From Flavobacterium psychrophilum (GTDB taxonomy: Bacteria > Bacteroidota > Bacteroidia > Flavobacteriales > Flavobacteriaceae): DNA of 12,148 nt. Positions within the stretch are counted from its first letter, which is position 1, and the number at the start of each line of letters is the position of its first letter. Both the position numbers and the translations under genes were made by a program. The stretch lies in contig CAMBOW010000064.1 in assembly GCA_945869365.1 (NCBI GenBank), positions 1-12,148 on the forward strand, in the 5' to 3' direction. The notes under the pieces were generated by a model. The model did not search any database. It was not told the DNA's origin and was given only the letters and a program-made list of their open reading frames with translations. This document shows, in pieces, positions 1-8,087 of this stretch.

Positions 1-1959
1 TACCAAGTTTGGAAGAGTAACCTGCAATAAAGGTTGACTTTCCATGGCGCGTTTGATGGCAAAAATAGCGCCTTCATTTCTAGCCCAACTTCTGCGGGAA
101 ATTCCGTTGTTGACGTCCCAAAATAACATCGATTCCAAGCGGCGTTGGGCATCAGCCGATCCGTCGAGTAGCAATCCAAAACCACCATTAATTACTTCGC
201 CCCAACCTACGCCTCCTCCGTTGTGGATAGAAACCCAAGTGGCACCTCGAAAGCTGTCGCCAATTACATTGTGTATGGCCATGTCGGCTGTAAATTTTGA
301 ACCGTCATAAATATTAGAAGTCTCCCGGTAGGGTGAATCAGTGCCCGAAACGTCGTGGTGGTCGCGGCCTAAAATAATAGTGCCAATGCTTCCTTCTGCA
401 ATCGCTTTGTTAAAGGCCGATGCAATTTTCATGCGGCCTTCGGCATCGGCATACAAGATGCGTGCTTGCGATCCTACCACCAATTTATTGGCTTGCGCGC
501 CTTTGATCCATTGGATGTTATCGGCCATTTGTTGTTGAATTTCGGCAGGAGCCGTTTGCATTAATTCTTCTAAAACGGCACAGGCTAGCTGGTCGGTTTT
601 TTCTAAATCGGCGGGATCGCCCGAGGCACATACCCAACGGAAGGGTCCAAATCCGTAGTCGAAACACATGGGTCCCATAATATCCTGAACGTAGCTGTTG
701 TATTTGAAGTCAATGTGGTTTTCTGCAAAAACATCGGCACCTGCACGAGAAGCTTCGAGCAAAAAGGCATTGCCATAATCAAAGAAATAGGTGCCTTTGG
801 CGGTATGTTTATTTATGGCTGCAGCATGGCGGCGCAAGGTGTTTTGTACTTCGGTTTTAAATTTGGCGGGATCGTTGGCCATCAAAGCATTTGATTCTTC
901 AAAGGAATATCCCATCGGATAGTAGCCGCCCGCCCAAGGATTGTGCAAGGAAGTTTGATCGGAACCCAAATCGATGTGCACATTTTCTTGATCAAAACGC
1001 TCCCAAACGTCTACGATATTGCCCAAATAGGCTATCGAAACTACTTCTTGATTTTGCAAAGCCAATTGAACACGCGAAACTAATGCATCCAAGTCTTCGC
1101 ATATTTCGTTGATCCAACCTTGAGAATGTCTGATGTGCGTAATTTTTGGATTGACTTCGGCACATACCGTTACGCAACCCGCAATATTCCCAGCTTTGGG
1201 TTGTGCGCCACTCATGCCGCCTAGTCCAGAAGTAACGAATAATCCACCTTTTGGGGATTTTTTTATTTTTCTAAAACCGTTTAAAACGGTGATTGTTGTA
1301 CCGTGCACAATGCCTTGTGGGCCAATATACATATAACTGCCGGCTGTCATTTGCCCATATTGGGAAACACCCAAGGCGTTCATGCGTTCCCAATCGTCGG
1401 GTTTGGAATAGTTGGGAATGACCATGCCATTGGTCACCACCACACGAGGGGCATCGGCATGCGACGGAAATAAGCCCATCGGATGGCCCGAATACATGAC
1501 CAAAGTTTGCTCATTGGTCATTTGGCTCAGGTATTGCATGGTGAGCAAATACTGGGCCCAGTTCTGAAAAACTCCACCGTTTCCGCCATAGGTAATTAAT
1601 TCATGTGGATGCTGAGCCACAGCATAATCCAAGTTGTTTTGGATCATGAGCATGATGGCTTTGGCTTGCTCCGATTGGCCGGGATAATCTGAAATTGGCC
1701 GGGCGTACATTTTGTAATCGGGACGAAAACGGTACATGTAGATGCGGCCGTATTCGGCTAATTCGGCTTTGAATTCGGGTAAAAGTGTGGCGTGATGCTG
1801 CGGTTCAAAATAACGCAAGGCATTCTGAAAGGCCAATTTGGTTTCGCTGGCGCTTAGAATTTCTTTGCGTTTGGGCGCGTGATTGATGGCCGGATCATAG
1901 AGTTTGATCTCGGGTAATTGTGTAGGAATACCTTGTTGTATTTGTTCTTGAAACGTCAT
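1..1959 (-). CDS. hutU: Urocanate hydratase (urocanase), C-terminus cut by window edge
   Basis: This enzyme adds water to urocanate to give 4-imidazolone-5-propanoate, the second step of histidine breakdown, in the cytoplasm with tightly bound NAD+. I translated the frame by hand from the ATG at 1957-1959; it stays open for 653 codons to base 1, so only a short tail should be missing. Recognisable urocanase blocks are YGGNGG (residues 124-129), the NAD-binding glycine loop GLGGMSGAQ (about 245-253), DYGFGPFRWVC (434-444, whose Cys probably matches the active-site Cys of the family), an IHNGGGVGWGE block, and WDVNNGISRRSWARNEGA near the end. These fit the longer bacterial urocanase form. No strong Shine-Dalgarno site precedes the start. 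The DUF5522 gene ends 12 bases upstream, so the two are probably co-transcribed. No other hut gene is visible; the region beyond base 1 could hold them. No frameshift or missing block was seen. Confidence 0.96.
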   Translation of the reverse strand, partial: MTFQEQIQQGIPTQLPEIKLYDPAINHAPKRKEILSASETKLAFQNALRYFEPQHHATLLPEFKAELAEYGRIYMYRFRPDYKMYARPISDYPGQSEQAKAIMLMIQNNLDYAVAQHPHELITYGGNGGVFQNWAQYLLTMQYLSQMTNEQTLVMYSGHPMGLFPSHADAPRVVVTNGMVIPNYSKPDDWERMNALGVSQYGQMTAGSYMYIGPQGIVHGTTITVLNGFRKIKKSPKGGLFVTSGLGGMSGAQPKAGNIAGCVTVCAEVNPKITHIRHSQGWINEICEDLDALVSRVQLALQNQEVVSIAYLGNIVDVWERFDQENVHIDLGSDQTSLHNPWAGGYYPMGYSFEESNALMANDPAKFKTEVQNTLRRHAAAINKHTAKGTYFFDYGNAFLLEASRAGADVFAENHIDFKYNSYVQDIMGPMCFDYGFGPFRWVCASGDPADLEKTDQLACAVLEELMQTAPAEIQQQMADNIQWIKGAQANKLVVGSQARILYADAEGRMKIASAFNKAIAEGSIGTIILGRDHHDVSGTDSPYRETSNIYDGSKFTADMAIHNVIGDSFRGATWVSIHNGGGVGWGEVINGGFGLLLDGSADAQRRLESMLFWDVNNGISRRSWARNEGAIFAIKRAMESQPLLQVTLPNLV

Positions 1960-1971
1960 GCGAGTTGCTGC

Positions 1972-2157
1972 TTATTTTTTTATCGGATTAAAACTGTCGG
2001 TTTTTTTATCATAACCATAAGGGCAATGACGGCAGCCACTTTTGCAACAATAGCCGCGTTTTAGGTGGTGCTTTTCGGTAAAGCATTTAAAGCCTTCGGG
2101 CGTGAAATAAAAATCTTCGCCTTCTACGGGTGGGGTTGCTTCGTTTTGTTTTGCCAT
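1972..2157 (-). CDS. DUF5522 family small cysteine-rich protein
   Basis: This is a 61-residue protein of unknown function that resembles the DUF5522 family. Its core runs GEDFYFTPEGFKCFTEKHH (13-31) then KRGYCCKSGCRHCPYG (33-48), with Cys37, Cys38, Cys42 and Cys45 spaced CC-x3-C-x2-C. This looks like a metal-binding or redox knuckle and recalls the CCxSGCxxC motif of the oxidoreductase-like N-terminal family; that likeness is my inference. I chose the ATG at 2155-2157; a TTG at 2184 would add nine residues but would overlap the likely promoter. There is no signal peptide or membrane segment, so it should be cytoplasmic. It is first in a probable two-gene unit with hutU, 12 bases apart, which may hint at a link to histidine metabolism or be incidental. 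Confidence 0.85.
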   Translation of the reverse strand: MAKQNEATPPVEGEDFYFTPEGFKCFTEKHHLKRGYCCKSGCRHCPYGYDKKTDSFNPIKK

Positions 2158-2168
2158 GCTCAAAAGTA

Positions 2169-2205
2169 CAAATTTACTCTGCAAGAAAAATAGCGAATGG
2201 TCAAA
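2169..2205 (-). promoter_or_regulatory. Bacteroidetes-type promoter for DUF5522-hutU
   Basis: On the minus strand TAAATTTG (plus 2169-2176) matches the Bacteroidetes -7 box TAnnTTTG exactly. It sits 11 bases before the ATG at 2157, implying a very short leader. A TTTG at plus 2202-2205 could be the -33 box, but the 25-base spacer is longer than usual, so only the -7 box is well supported. The upstream box touches the terminator of the preceding gene. Confidence 0.5.
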
Positions 2206-2235
2206 AAAAAGACCCCAGTTTCTTGAGGTCTTTTT
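2203..2235 (-). terminator. Rho-independent terminator after the large surface-protein gene
   Basis: An inverted repeat pairs AAAAAGACC (ending at 2214) with GGTCTTTTT (2227-2235), with partial pairing inside (CCAG with TTGA, one mismatch) and a small TTTC loop. On the minus strand the stem is followed by a U-run encoded by the A-tract at 2203-2210. It starts 18 bases past the stop codon of the 4.8 kb gene at 2253, as expected for its terminator. The T-run on the other side could let it work in both directions. Confidence 0.8.
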
Positions 2236-2252
2236 AAAAAAATAAAGGATGA

Positions 2253-5200
2253 TTAATAGATTATTTTCTTGATAATTCGAGCCCCTGATTGTGTGATTAC
2301 TTCAACCAATAAAGCGGTATTGTTTTTTTGCAAATTACTGATAAGTAGTTGTTGGGCATTGACCTGTTTGTTGTCGTATAATTTTCGTCCCAACACATCA
2401 TAGACAACGATGCTTTGCATGGATTCATTACTCGATTTGATTTGAATTTCTTGATTGGCTACAACGCTAATCGTGTTGTTTAATTCAAATTGGGAAGCAC
2501 CCAATGCGCCGTTGGCAAATACCAACTGAAAACGATTAGTACAATTTCCAGCCTCGGCAGCAAATTGGTATGGGGTACTTTTTAGGTCGTGAATAAGTTG
2601 CAACGAATTGTCTTTGATGTAGATGTTTTGCTTATTAAATAAACCGTCAACACCAGCTATGGCAAGCGAATAACTTCCAGCAGTAGGCAAGTGCATGCCC
2701 ATTGGAATTTCATCGGATACCACAAATGGCAAGGCACGACCTTGAATGATAAAGGACTCATTGCCAATCTGTGTATACACAGACATGGCCGCTGTGGTAC
2801 TGGTTTTGCAATCAAAGAAGCTGTCTTTGTCCATGCTGGCACCTTCAATGTACCCCACCAAGGTTCTGTCTGAATTGCCATTGGCATCAATCAAATCTAC
2901 CCAAATGCGGTTGCGTTCGATGGATTCTACATCAACTGGGCTTTGTCCAGGACGATAGAATAAACTGTTTGAATAGGTGAAATTTCGCATGGAATTGGTA
3001 AAGGTAACCGTGTTTGATGCGGCTGGTCCGTCTTTCATCTCCACAAAGAATCCTTGTCCGGCCCCAATAAACAAATCGGCTCCAGCTGCTGGACAACAGC
3101 TGGCTCCTGTAAAGTTATAGGTGAAATAATCCCCTGCGGTATAGTTGTACACAAATGAATCGTAAAACGGATTGGCGATTTGAGCCGGTAAAGTCCCGTG
3201 TGTCCATAGGCGAACATTTCCTTCAATTTTGGCATTGTTGTCAAACAAAAACTGACTTGCGCGCAAGGCTGAAGGGTAGGGGTTTCCAATTAGATTGGCA
3301 TTGTCGCTGTAATTGGTAATTTCTATTCCATTTAATCCCGTATGGAATGCGGTATTGGTATCTGATCCTCGTGCAATAGGTGTAGTGATAATTCCGTTGT
3401 TGGGTACACCCAAGAAGGTAGTATTTAAATTGGCGCCCACCGTGGTAAACGTGCCTGGCCCACGCGCAATATAGCCTTTTCCTGCCGACATAATACTGCC
3501 AGCGGCTCCTTGCCAGTTGCCTTGTCCACCATTTGTGTTGGCTACGGTAGGATTCCAAGTATAGATTGGTCCGGAAACTAGTGGAGCAACTAATGAATTG
3601 ATATTAAATCCACTCACAGGCGAAGACCAATACACGTAATCGAGTTTTCGAATGTTTTGAGCAGTACGTTTATAGGTTATGTTTCCGGTATTGGTTGCAT
3701 TGTTTACTTGCAATAAACTCGAATTGTTTTCGATAATAAAGTTTCCTGTAGATTCAACTTTTACCCAATCGGTAACTGTAACTGAATTAGCAGGTTGAAT
3801 GGTTAAGGTTGCGCCATTTTTTACGGTGATATTACCTGCTAAGCCATTGTAGCCATTTCCTGAGATAATTGGGTTGTTGGCCGTAACCGGAATTACTACA
3901 CAATCGGTACTGTTGGGAACACCTACTGGAGTCCAGTTGGTTGCAGTGTTCCAATCGGTGCTTGCCGTACCGTTCCAGTTTTTTACGTTGTTTACCGTAA
4001 CGGTCGTGTAATCGGTCTTGGTCATAGTAGTTCCGTCGCAAAACGAATAAACGACTTTGGCCGTATAATTTGTGGTTGATGTTGGACAAACATTTAACAC
4101 ACTTGACGTACCCAATACTGGGCCAGTGGCAGTTGTTCCTTCATACCAGGCCAAGGTTGTCAATGAAGCCCCTGCCGGAGTAAAACGCCATGCTTCATTT
4201 GTTACATTCCAATTGGCATCTAGTCCATTTCGACCAGGCGCCACTAAAGCTTGAGTTCCGGTGCTGTTTTGAATTCCAATTATGGCATTTCCATCATTCC
4301 AAGTAGCACATGTGGTTTTTGTTTTTACATACACGTCAATCACATTGGTGTTTTCATACAACACAATCATACCGGTGTATAAGGAACTGTTACAAGCGGT
4401 GAAAAACATGGGGATGTTATTCCAAGAAGCTACCAGAGCTCTACATCCGGTGTTGAGTGTAATTAATTCCCAGCCAATTTCACCACCTAAACTTGGGTCA
4501 ATGTCATGGTAAACGCCAAAAATAGAATTTAAAAACAAGGTGTTGTTTGGTAAATTGTTTGCAAATGACCAAGTGCTGTAACCGCCCGGTGCATTATTAA
4601 CTAAATCAAAAGAAAGTACGCCATTTGATCCGATAGTACATTGGTTATAATTGTTTCCGTAGTAACAGAAATTAAATGGTAAATTGATTGCAGGCGACCA
4701 CCTGTCGTCAACATTCACACTCACAGGGTTTTTTAAACAACTAAATTGGTAGGGGGGCGTATAAGGTATAGATGCAACAGTATATGTGGTTGTTTGTTTA
4801 ATATCCAAGAATGTGGCTTCCAAGTCTACGCAAGAAGAGGCTGTACAGCTAATAGGTGTTGGATCAGCACCGTTTAAGCTCAATCCACCTGAAATAACAG
4901 AGGGACAAGCCAAGGTAGTTGATCCTGTACTGTTTCCTACTGCACAATTGGGTTGCGTCCAATAGGTAGCCCCTACCCATACTCCTACGCCTAAAGCGCC
5001 GCCACAGTTGGAGCGAATCCAAATGTAGTAGGTGGTTAATGGGGTTAATCCGGTTAAGCTCAAACTGGTTACGCCAGCTGCTAAACTTCCGGTTGGTGTA
5101 GCTGCTGGTCCTGGTGAAACCGATGAGATGCTGAGGTAATATTGATAACCACTAGCCGGCGCAGGAGAAGGAGCCGTCCAAGTAATGGTTGATGCGGTTT

Positions 5201-7019
5201 GTGAAATAATGTTTACCGTAATAAAAGTGGGATTGCCCGAACAGGGTGGTGGAGGCAATACGGTAAGTGTGTAATCTTCGGTTTCTCCATAAGTAATAGT
5301 TCCGCAGGCAGTTGGGTTGGTATTCAAATAATCGGCACGAATGCGCATGCGGTGATTACCTACAGCCGTTGTGCCTGGAATTGTAAATGATCCAGTAGCA
5401 GTTGCCACCCATCCATTACTTGCGTAGACCAATTCACCAATATCATTAAAATCCATATCGTCGTTCCAATCTACCCATATGTTAAATCCAAATGTTCCTC
5501 CTACAAAAGCACTAGAAAAATTGATAGTCCCAAAATTTTGCTGACTTACTGTCATCGCAGTATAATTTCCATACCCGTTAGCAGACAAAGTGGTGCCATT
5601 GTTGGTAATATTGGCAGCCCCTCCCGTGGTAGAAAAATTGGAAATATAAAACCCTGCAGCAGTAGAAGTAGATGGACAATAGCCTGTAGAGAAAACATCA
5701 TAAACTGACCAGCCGCTATAATTTCCTCCGCCACAATTGCTGCGCACAAAAACATAATACACCGTATTTGCGGTTAAGCCTGTAAGTGGAATTGAATTGG
5801 CGGTTGTAGCTGTTCCCGCAACAGTTGGAGCAGTACTGCTGGTGCTGAAAAAATATTCATATCCTACAGTTGGGGCAGGAATTAAAGCGGTCCAATTGAT
5901 GGTAGCCGAGCTTGTAGTGATAGCTGTAGTGGGATTTATAGTAGGCACAACGCAAGTAGGTGAGGTAGCACAAATGCCAAATGTTCCATTATTGTCGTTG
6001 CTGTACTCCCAAAAGCGAATATACACTGTGGATCCTGGCGTTAAACCCGTTGCTGTAAGGGTAGGCATTAGTCCATTGGCACTGCTGTCGTCGTCACATT
6101 GCAACAAAGTCAGCGCGCCACAAGTACCGGTATAGAAGGCCATTCCTCCGTCGGTAATTACTCCTGTTTGGGCATCCACTGTCAAGATTCCGGTGAAGGG
6201 AACAACGGCACTAAACCAAATATCGCCTCCGCTGTAACTGGCACAACCAGGAGCAGGAGCCCCTGCACTTGCTGTATTGGCTGCATTGGTATAGGTTGCG
6301 TAACTACAGCTTGAATTCACAGTAAGCGGAATGGCAGTTGCACACTCGTCACCCAAAATTGGTGCAGGCGCTACGGAGGTGAGTGAAATGTTATCGACTG
6401 CAGCTGGCGGTTGAGTACCGTTGGATGCATTATTACTCCATTCAAAGACTAAGCGACACGTAGTTCCTGCGTAGGCGGCGGGAACAGTAAAATTTGCATT
6501 TGCCCAAGTGTTTTGACCACTAAAATTGGCGCCCAATTGAACTATACCTGTGGGTGCAGCACCTGCAGCGGCAAGCGCAGTTCCATACACGGGGGTTGTA
6601 GCAGAAGGAATGAGGTACACACGCATTTTGTCGCGTCCAGCATCTCCATTTGAGATCCAACTGAAGGATAAATTAATGATTGTTTCACCAGCAGGCACGG
6701 TAAAGTTGCGGTAAATATGTGAAACACGTGTGGCATTAATGGTGAAAGCATGAGTAGGGGGAACTCCTGCAGTATTATTTGTGATATAAGCAGCATAGGT
6801 ACCAGAAAAACCTGAAGTAGCACCTGAATCACAAGTCCATTGATTTTGGGTAGCTGTTCCGGTAGTGGCAGTCCAGCCATTGGCGGCAAAGGTGGTTCCC
6901 AATTCAAATCCACCGGCTCCGGTTGGAGAAATAAGGGTGGTTTGCCCATAAAGCATTAGATTTGTCATGCAAAAACAAAGCAAACCGAATATAAGTTGTT
7001 TTAGGTTGGGGTTTATCAC
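2253..7019 (-). CDS. Large multidomain T9SS-secreted surface protein (FnIII, GEVED, nidogen-like, type C-like sorting domain)
   Basis: This 1588-residue protein is exported by Sec, then probably through the type IX secretion system to the cell surface or medium. The signal peptide has a hydrophobic core at about 9-24, with likely cleavage before Gln26. Domains in order: a jelly-roll/MAM-like region (about 30-218); a CUB/PPC-like region starting GDECATAIPL (about 223-355); fibronectin III (356-448); a GEVED-type domain (about 450-590) with a DWNDDMDFND calcium-loop-like motif and GETEDY at 578-583; a second fibronectin III (594-690); a nidogen-like region (about 755-925); an Ig/PKD-like stretch (about 930-1010); a WNG...NW.P...VP block from Trp1015; a YVYWSSPV block near 1131; an RIWVDL...LVGYI module from about 1371; and a C-terminal sorting domain (about 1513-1588) with VYDVLGRKLYD and KKIIY, closest to my memory of T9SS type C signals. 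No catalytic motif was seen, so adhesion or a structural role is an inference. The start is GTG (7017-7019); no in-frame ATG precedes the signal peptide. It is probably transcribed alone. Confidence 0.93.
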   Translation of the reverse strand: MINPNLKQLIFGLLCFCMTNLMLYGQTTLISPTGAGGFELGTTFAANGWTATTGTATQNQWTCDSGATSGFSGTYAAYITNNTAGVPPTHAFTINATRVSHIYRNFTVPAGETIINLSFSWISNGDAGRDKMRVYLIPSATTPVYGTALAAAGAAPTGIVQLGANFSGQNTWANANFTVPAAYAGTTCRLVFEWSNNASNGTQPPAAVDNISLTSVAPAPILGDECATAIPLTVNSSCSYATYTNAANTASAGAPAPGCASYSGGDIWFSAVVPFTGILTVDAQTGVITDGGMAFYTGTCGALTLLQCDDDSSANGLMPTLTATGLTPGSTVYIRFWEYSNDNNGTFGICATSPTCVVPTINPTTAITTSSATINWTALIPAPTVGYEYFFSTSSTAPTVAGTATTANSIPLTGLTANTVYYVFVRSNCGGGNYSGWSVYDVFSTGYCPSTSTAAGFYISNFSTTGGAANITNNGTTLSANGYGNYTAMTVSQQNFGTINFSSAFVGGTFGFNIWVDWNDDMDFNDIGELVYASNGWVATATGSFTIPGTTAVGNHRMRIRADYLNTNPTACGTITYGETEDYTLTVLPPPPCSGNPTFITVNIISQTASTITWTAPSPAPASGYQYYLSISSVSPGPAATPTGSLAAGVTSLSLTGLTPLTTYYIWIRSNCGGALGVGVWVGATYWTQPNCAVGNSTGSTTLACPSVISGGLSLNGADPTPISCTASSCVDLEATFLDIKQTTTYTVASIPYTPPYQFSCLKNPVSVNVDDRWSPAINLPFNFCYYGNNYNQCTIGSNGVLSFDLVNNAPGGYSTWSFANNLPNNTLFLNSIFGVYHDIDPSLGGEIGWELITLNTGCRALVASWNNIPMFFTACNSSLYTGMIVLYENTNVIDVYVKTKTTCATWNDGNAIIGIQNSTGTQALVAPGRNGLDANWNVTNEAWRFTPAGASLTTLAWYEGTTATGPVLGTSSVLNVCPTSTTNYTAKVVYSFCDGTTMTKTDYTTVTVNNVKNWNGTASTDWNTATNWTPVGVPNSTDCVVIPVTANNPIISGNGYNGLAGNITVKNGATLTIQPANSVTVTDWVKVESTGNFIIENNSSLLQVNNATNTGNITYKRTAQNIRKLDYVYWSSPVSGFNINSLVAPLVSGPIYTWNPTVANTNGGQGNWQGAAGSIMSAGKGYIARGPGTFTTVGANLNTTFLGVPNNGIITTPIARGSDTNTAFHTGLNGIEITNYSDNANLIGNPYPSALRASQFLFDNNAKIEGNVRLWTHGTLPAQIANPFYDSFVYNYTAGDYFTYNFTGASCCPAAGADLFIGAGQGFFVEMKDGPAASNTVTFTNSMRNFTYSNSLFYRPGQSPVDVESIERNRIWVDLIDANGNSDRTLVGYIEGASMDKDSFFDCKTSTTAAMSVYTQIGNESFIIQGRALPFVVSDEIPMGMHLPTAGSYSLAIAGVDGLFNKQNIYIKDNSLQLIHDLKSTPYQFAAEAGNCTNRFQLVFANGALGASQFELNNTISVVANQEIQIKSSNESMQSIVVYDVLGRKLYDNKQVNAQQLLISNLQKNNTALLVEVITQSGARIIKKIIY

Positions 7020-7193
7020 GTATAAAATTTTGTATTTCTTAGAATGTAATTCGTTTCCATTTGGAATAAATATAAATACAAACTTTTATAAGGCGTTTTT
7101 TTATCGATGATTGACAAAAAAAATCGTTTAAAACCTCTTTTTGTTAATTTATATCAAATGAAATCTAACAATTGTTTGAATTAATTTTTTTCG
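7020..7193. other. Divergent AT-rich intergenic region
   Basis: This gap separates the minus-strand surface-protein gene from the plus-strand ACC deaminase-like operon, so it must hold promoters for both. It is rich in A and T runs. I found no clean TAnnTTTG box with a well-spaced TTTG on either strand; the nearest minus-strand candidate, TATATTTA, deviates at its last base. An ATG at 7158 is in frame with the downstream gene but meets TAA at 7182-7184, so it does not extend that gene. Confidence 0.5.
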
Positions 7194-8087
7194 TTGAATC
7201 AAAAGATTAAAATATTAAATCAATCGGTCTCTCTTTTTATTAAACGAGAGGATTTGTTGCATCCGTACATTTCGGGAAATAAATTCCGCAAATTAAAATA
7301 CAACATTACCACAGCACAAGAGCAAAATCAAACCCAATTACTCACTTTTGGCGGTGCTTTTTCCAACCATATTGTAGCGGTTGCAGCAGCTGGTAAAGAA
7401 TATGGTTTTCAGACGATTGGCGTGATTAGAGGGGAAGAATTGGCTACGCAAATAGAAGACAATCCAAGTTTAAAATTGGCGAGCGATTGTGGTATGAAAT
7501 TAGAGTTTATTAGCCGAGAACAATACCGAAATAAAAATGAAAAAAAAACCCTAGAATTTTGGCAAAAAAAATACGGTAAATTTTATTTTTTACCCGAGGG
7601 CGGAACCAATGATTTGGCAGTAAAAGGCTGCGAAGAAATTCTCACGGTTGCCGATGATGTCTTTGATTATATTTGTTGTGCAGTAGGAACGGGAGGTACA
7701 ATTGCGGGGCTGATCAATAGCGCTCAACCGCATCAAAAAATAATTGGTTTTCCGGCCTTAAAGGGTGATTTTTTACCAGAAGATATTTGTAAATTTACCG
7801 CAAATAAAATGGGGGAATTCATTACCGATTATCATTTTGGAGGATACGGAAAAGTAACGCCCGAATTGATTCAATTTTTAAACGATTTTCATGCCCAGTA
7901 CCACATTCCTTTAGATCCTATTTATACCGGAAAGATGGTATTTGGCGTTATGGACTTGATACAAAAAAATTATTTTAAAAAAGGAAGTAAAATTTTACTG
8001 ATTCACACGGGTGGATTGCAAGGAATTCGAGGAATAAACAAAGTTTTAAGTCAAAAAAATCAACCGAAAATTACGTACTATGAATAA
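7194..8087 (+). CDS. PLP-dependent ACC deaminase/D-cysteine desulfhydrase family enzyme
   Basis: This 297-residue cytoplasmic enzyme has the fold type II PLP pattern of the ACC deaminase/D-cysteine desulfhydrase family. KREDLLHP (17-24) leads into SGNKFRKLKY, where Lys30 should form the Schiff base with PLP. GGAFSNH (53-59) is the substrate-carboxylate loop, PEGGTND follows at 134-140, GTGGTIAG (165-172) is the phosphate-binding loop, and HTGGLQG lies near the C-terminus. True ACC deaminases are about 340 residues, so this shorter form may be a D-cysteine desulfhydrase-like or other PLP lyase; the substrate cannot be read from sequence. The likely start is TTG at 7194, since an in-frame TAA lies just upstream and no ATG precedes the conserved region; a start at a neighbouring non-ATG codon is possible. 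It overlaps the next gene by 8 bases, so the two are co-transcribed. A9 and A8 tracts lie at 7540-7548 and 7564-7571. Confidence 0.9.
   Translation: MNQKIKILNQSVSLFIKREDLLHPYISGNKFRKLKYNITTAQEQNQTQLLTFGGAFSNHIVAVAAAGKEYGFQTIGVIRGEELATQIEDNPSLKLASDCGMKLEFISREQYRNKNEKKTLEFWQKKYGKFYFLPEGGTNDLAVKGCEEILTVADDVFDYICCAVGTGGTIAGLINSAQPHQKIIGFPALKGDFLPEDICKFTANKMGEFITDYHFGGYGKVTPELIQFLNDFHAQYHIPLDPIYTGKMVFGVMDLIQKNYFKKGSKILLIHTGGLQGIRGINKVLSQKNQPKITYYE

Noticed and set aside
1..1959. Possible broken or frameshifted hutU
   Set aside because: Hand translation of every codon from 1959 to 1 gave no stop and continuous urocanase blocks; only the window edge cuts it.
3241..3558. Overlapping minus-strand frame in the surface-protein gene
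   Set aside because: The translation is basic and unpatterned, while the main frame carries a conserved T9SS-protein block through this stretch.
5797..6135. A 112-codon plus-strand open frame, and other long frames, inside the large surface-protein gene
   Set aside because: These are shadows of a biased, repeat-rich coding sequence; they have no family motif, no promoter and low-complexity translations.
7158..7184. Short ATG frame upstream of the PLP enzyme gene, possible leader peptide
   Set aside because: It has eight codons, with no attenuator hairpin or codon run to support a regulatory role.
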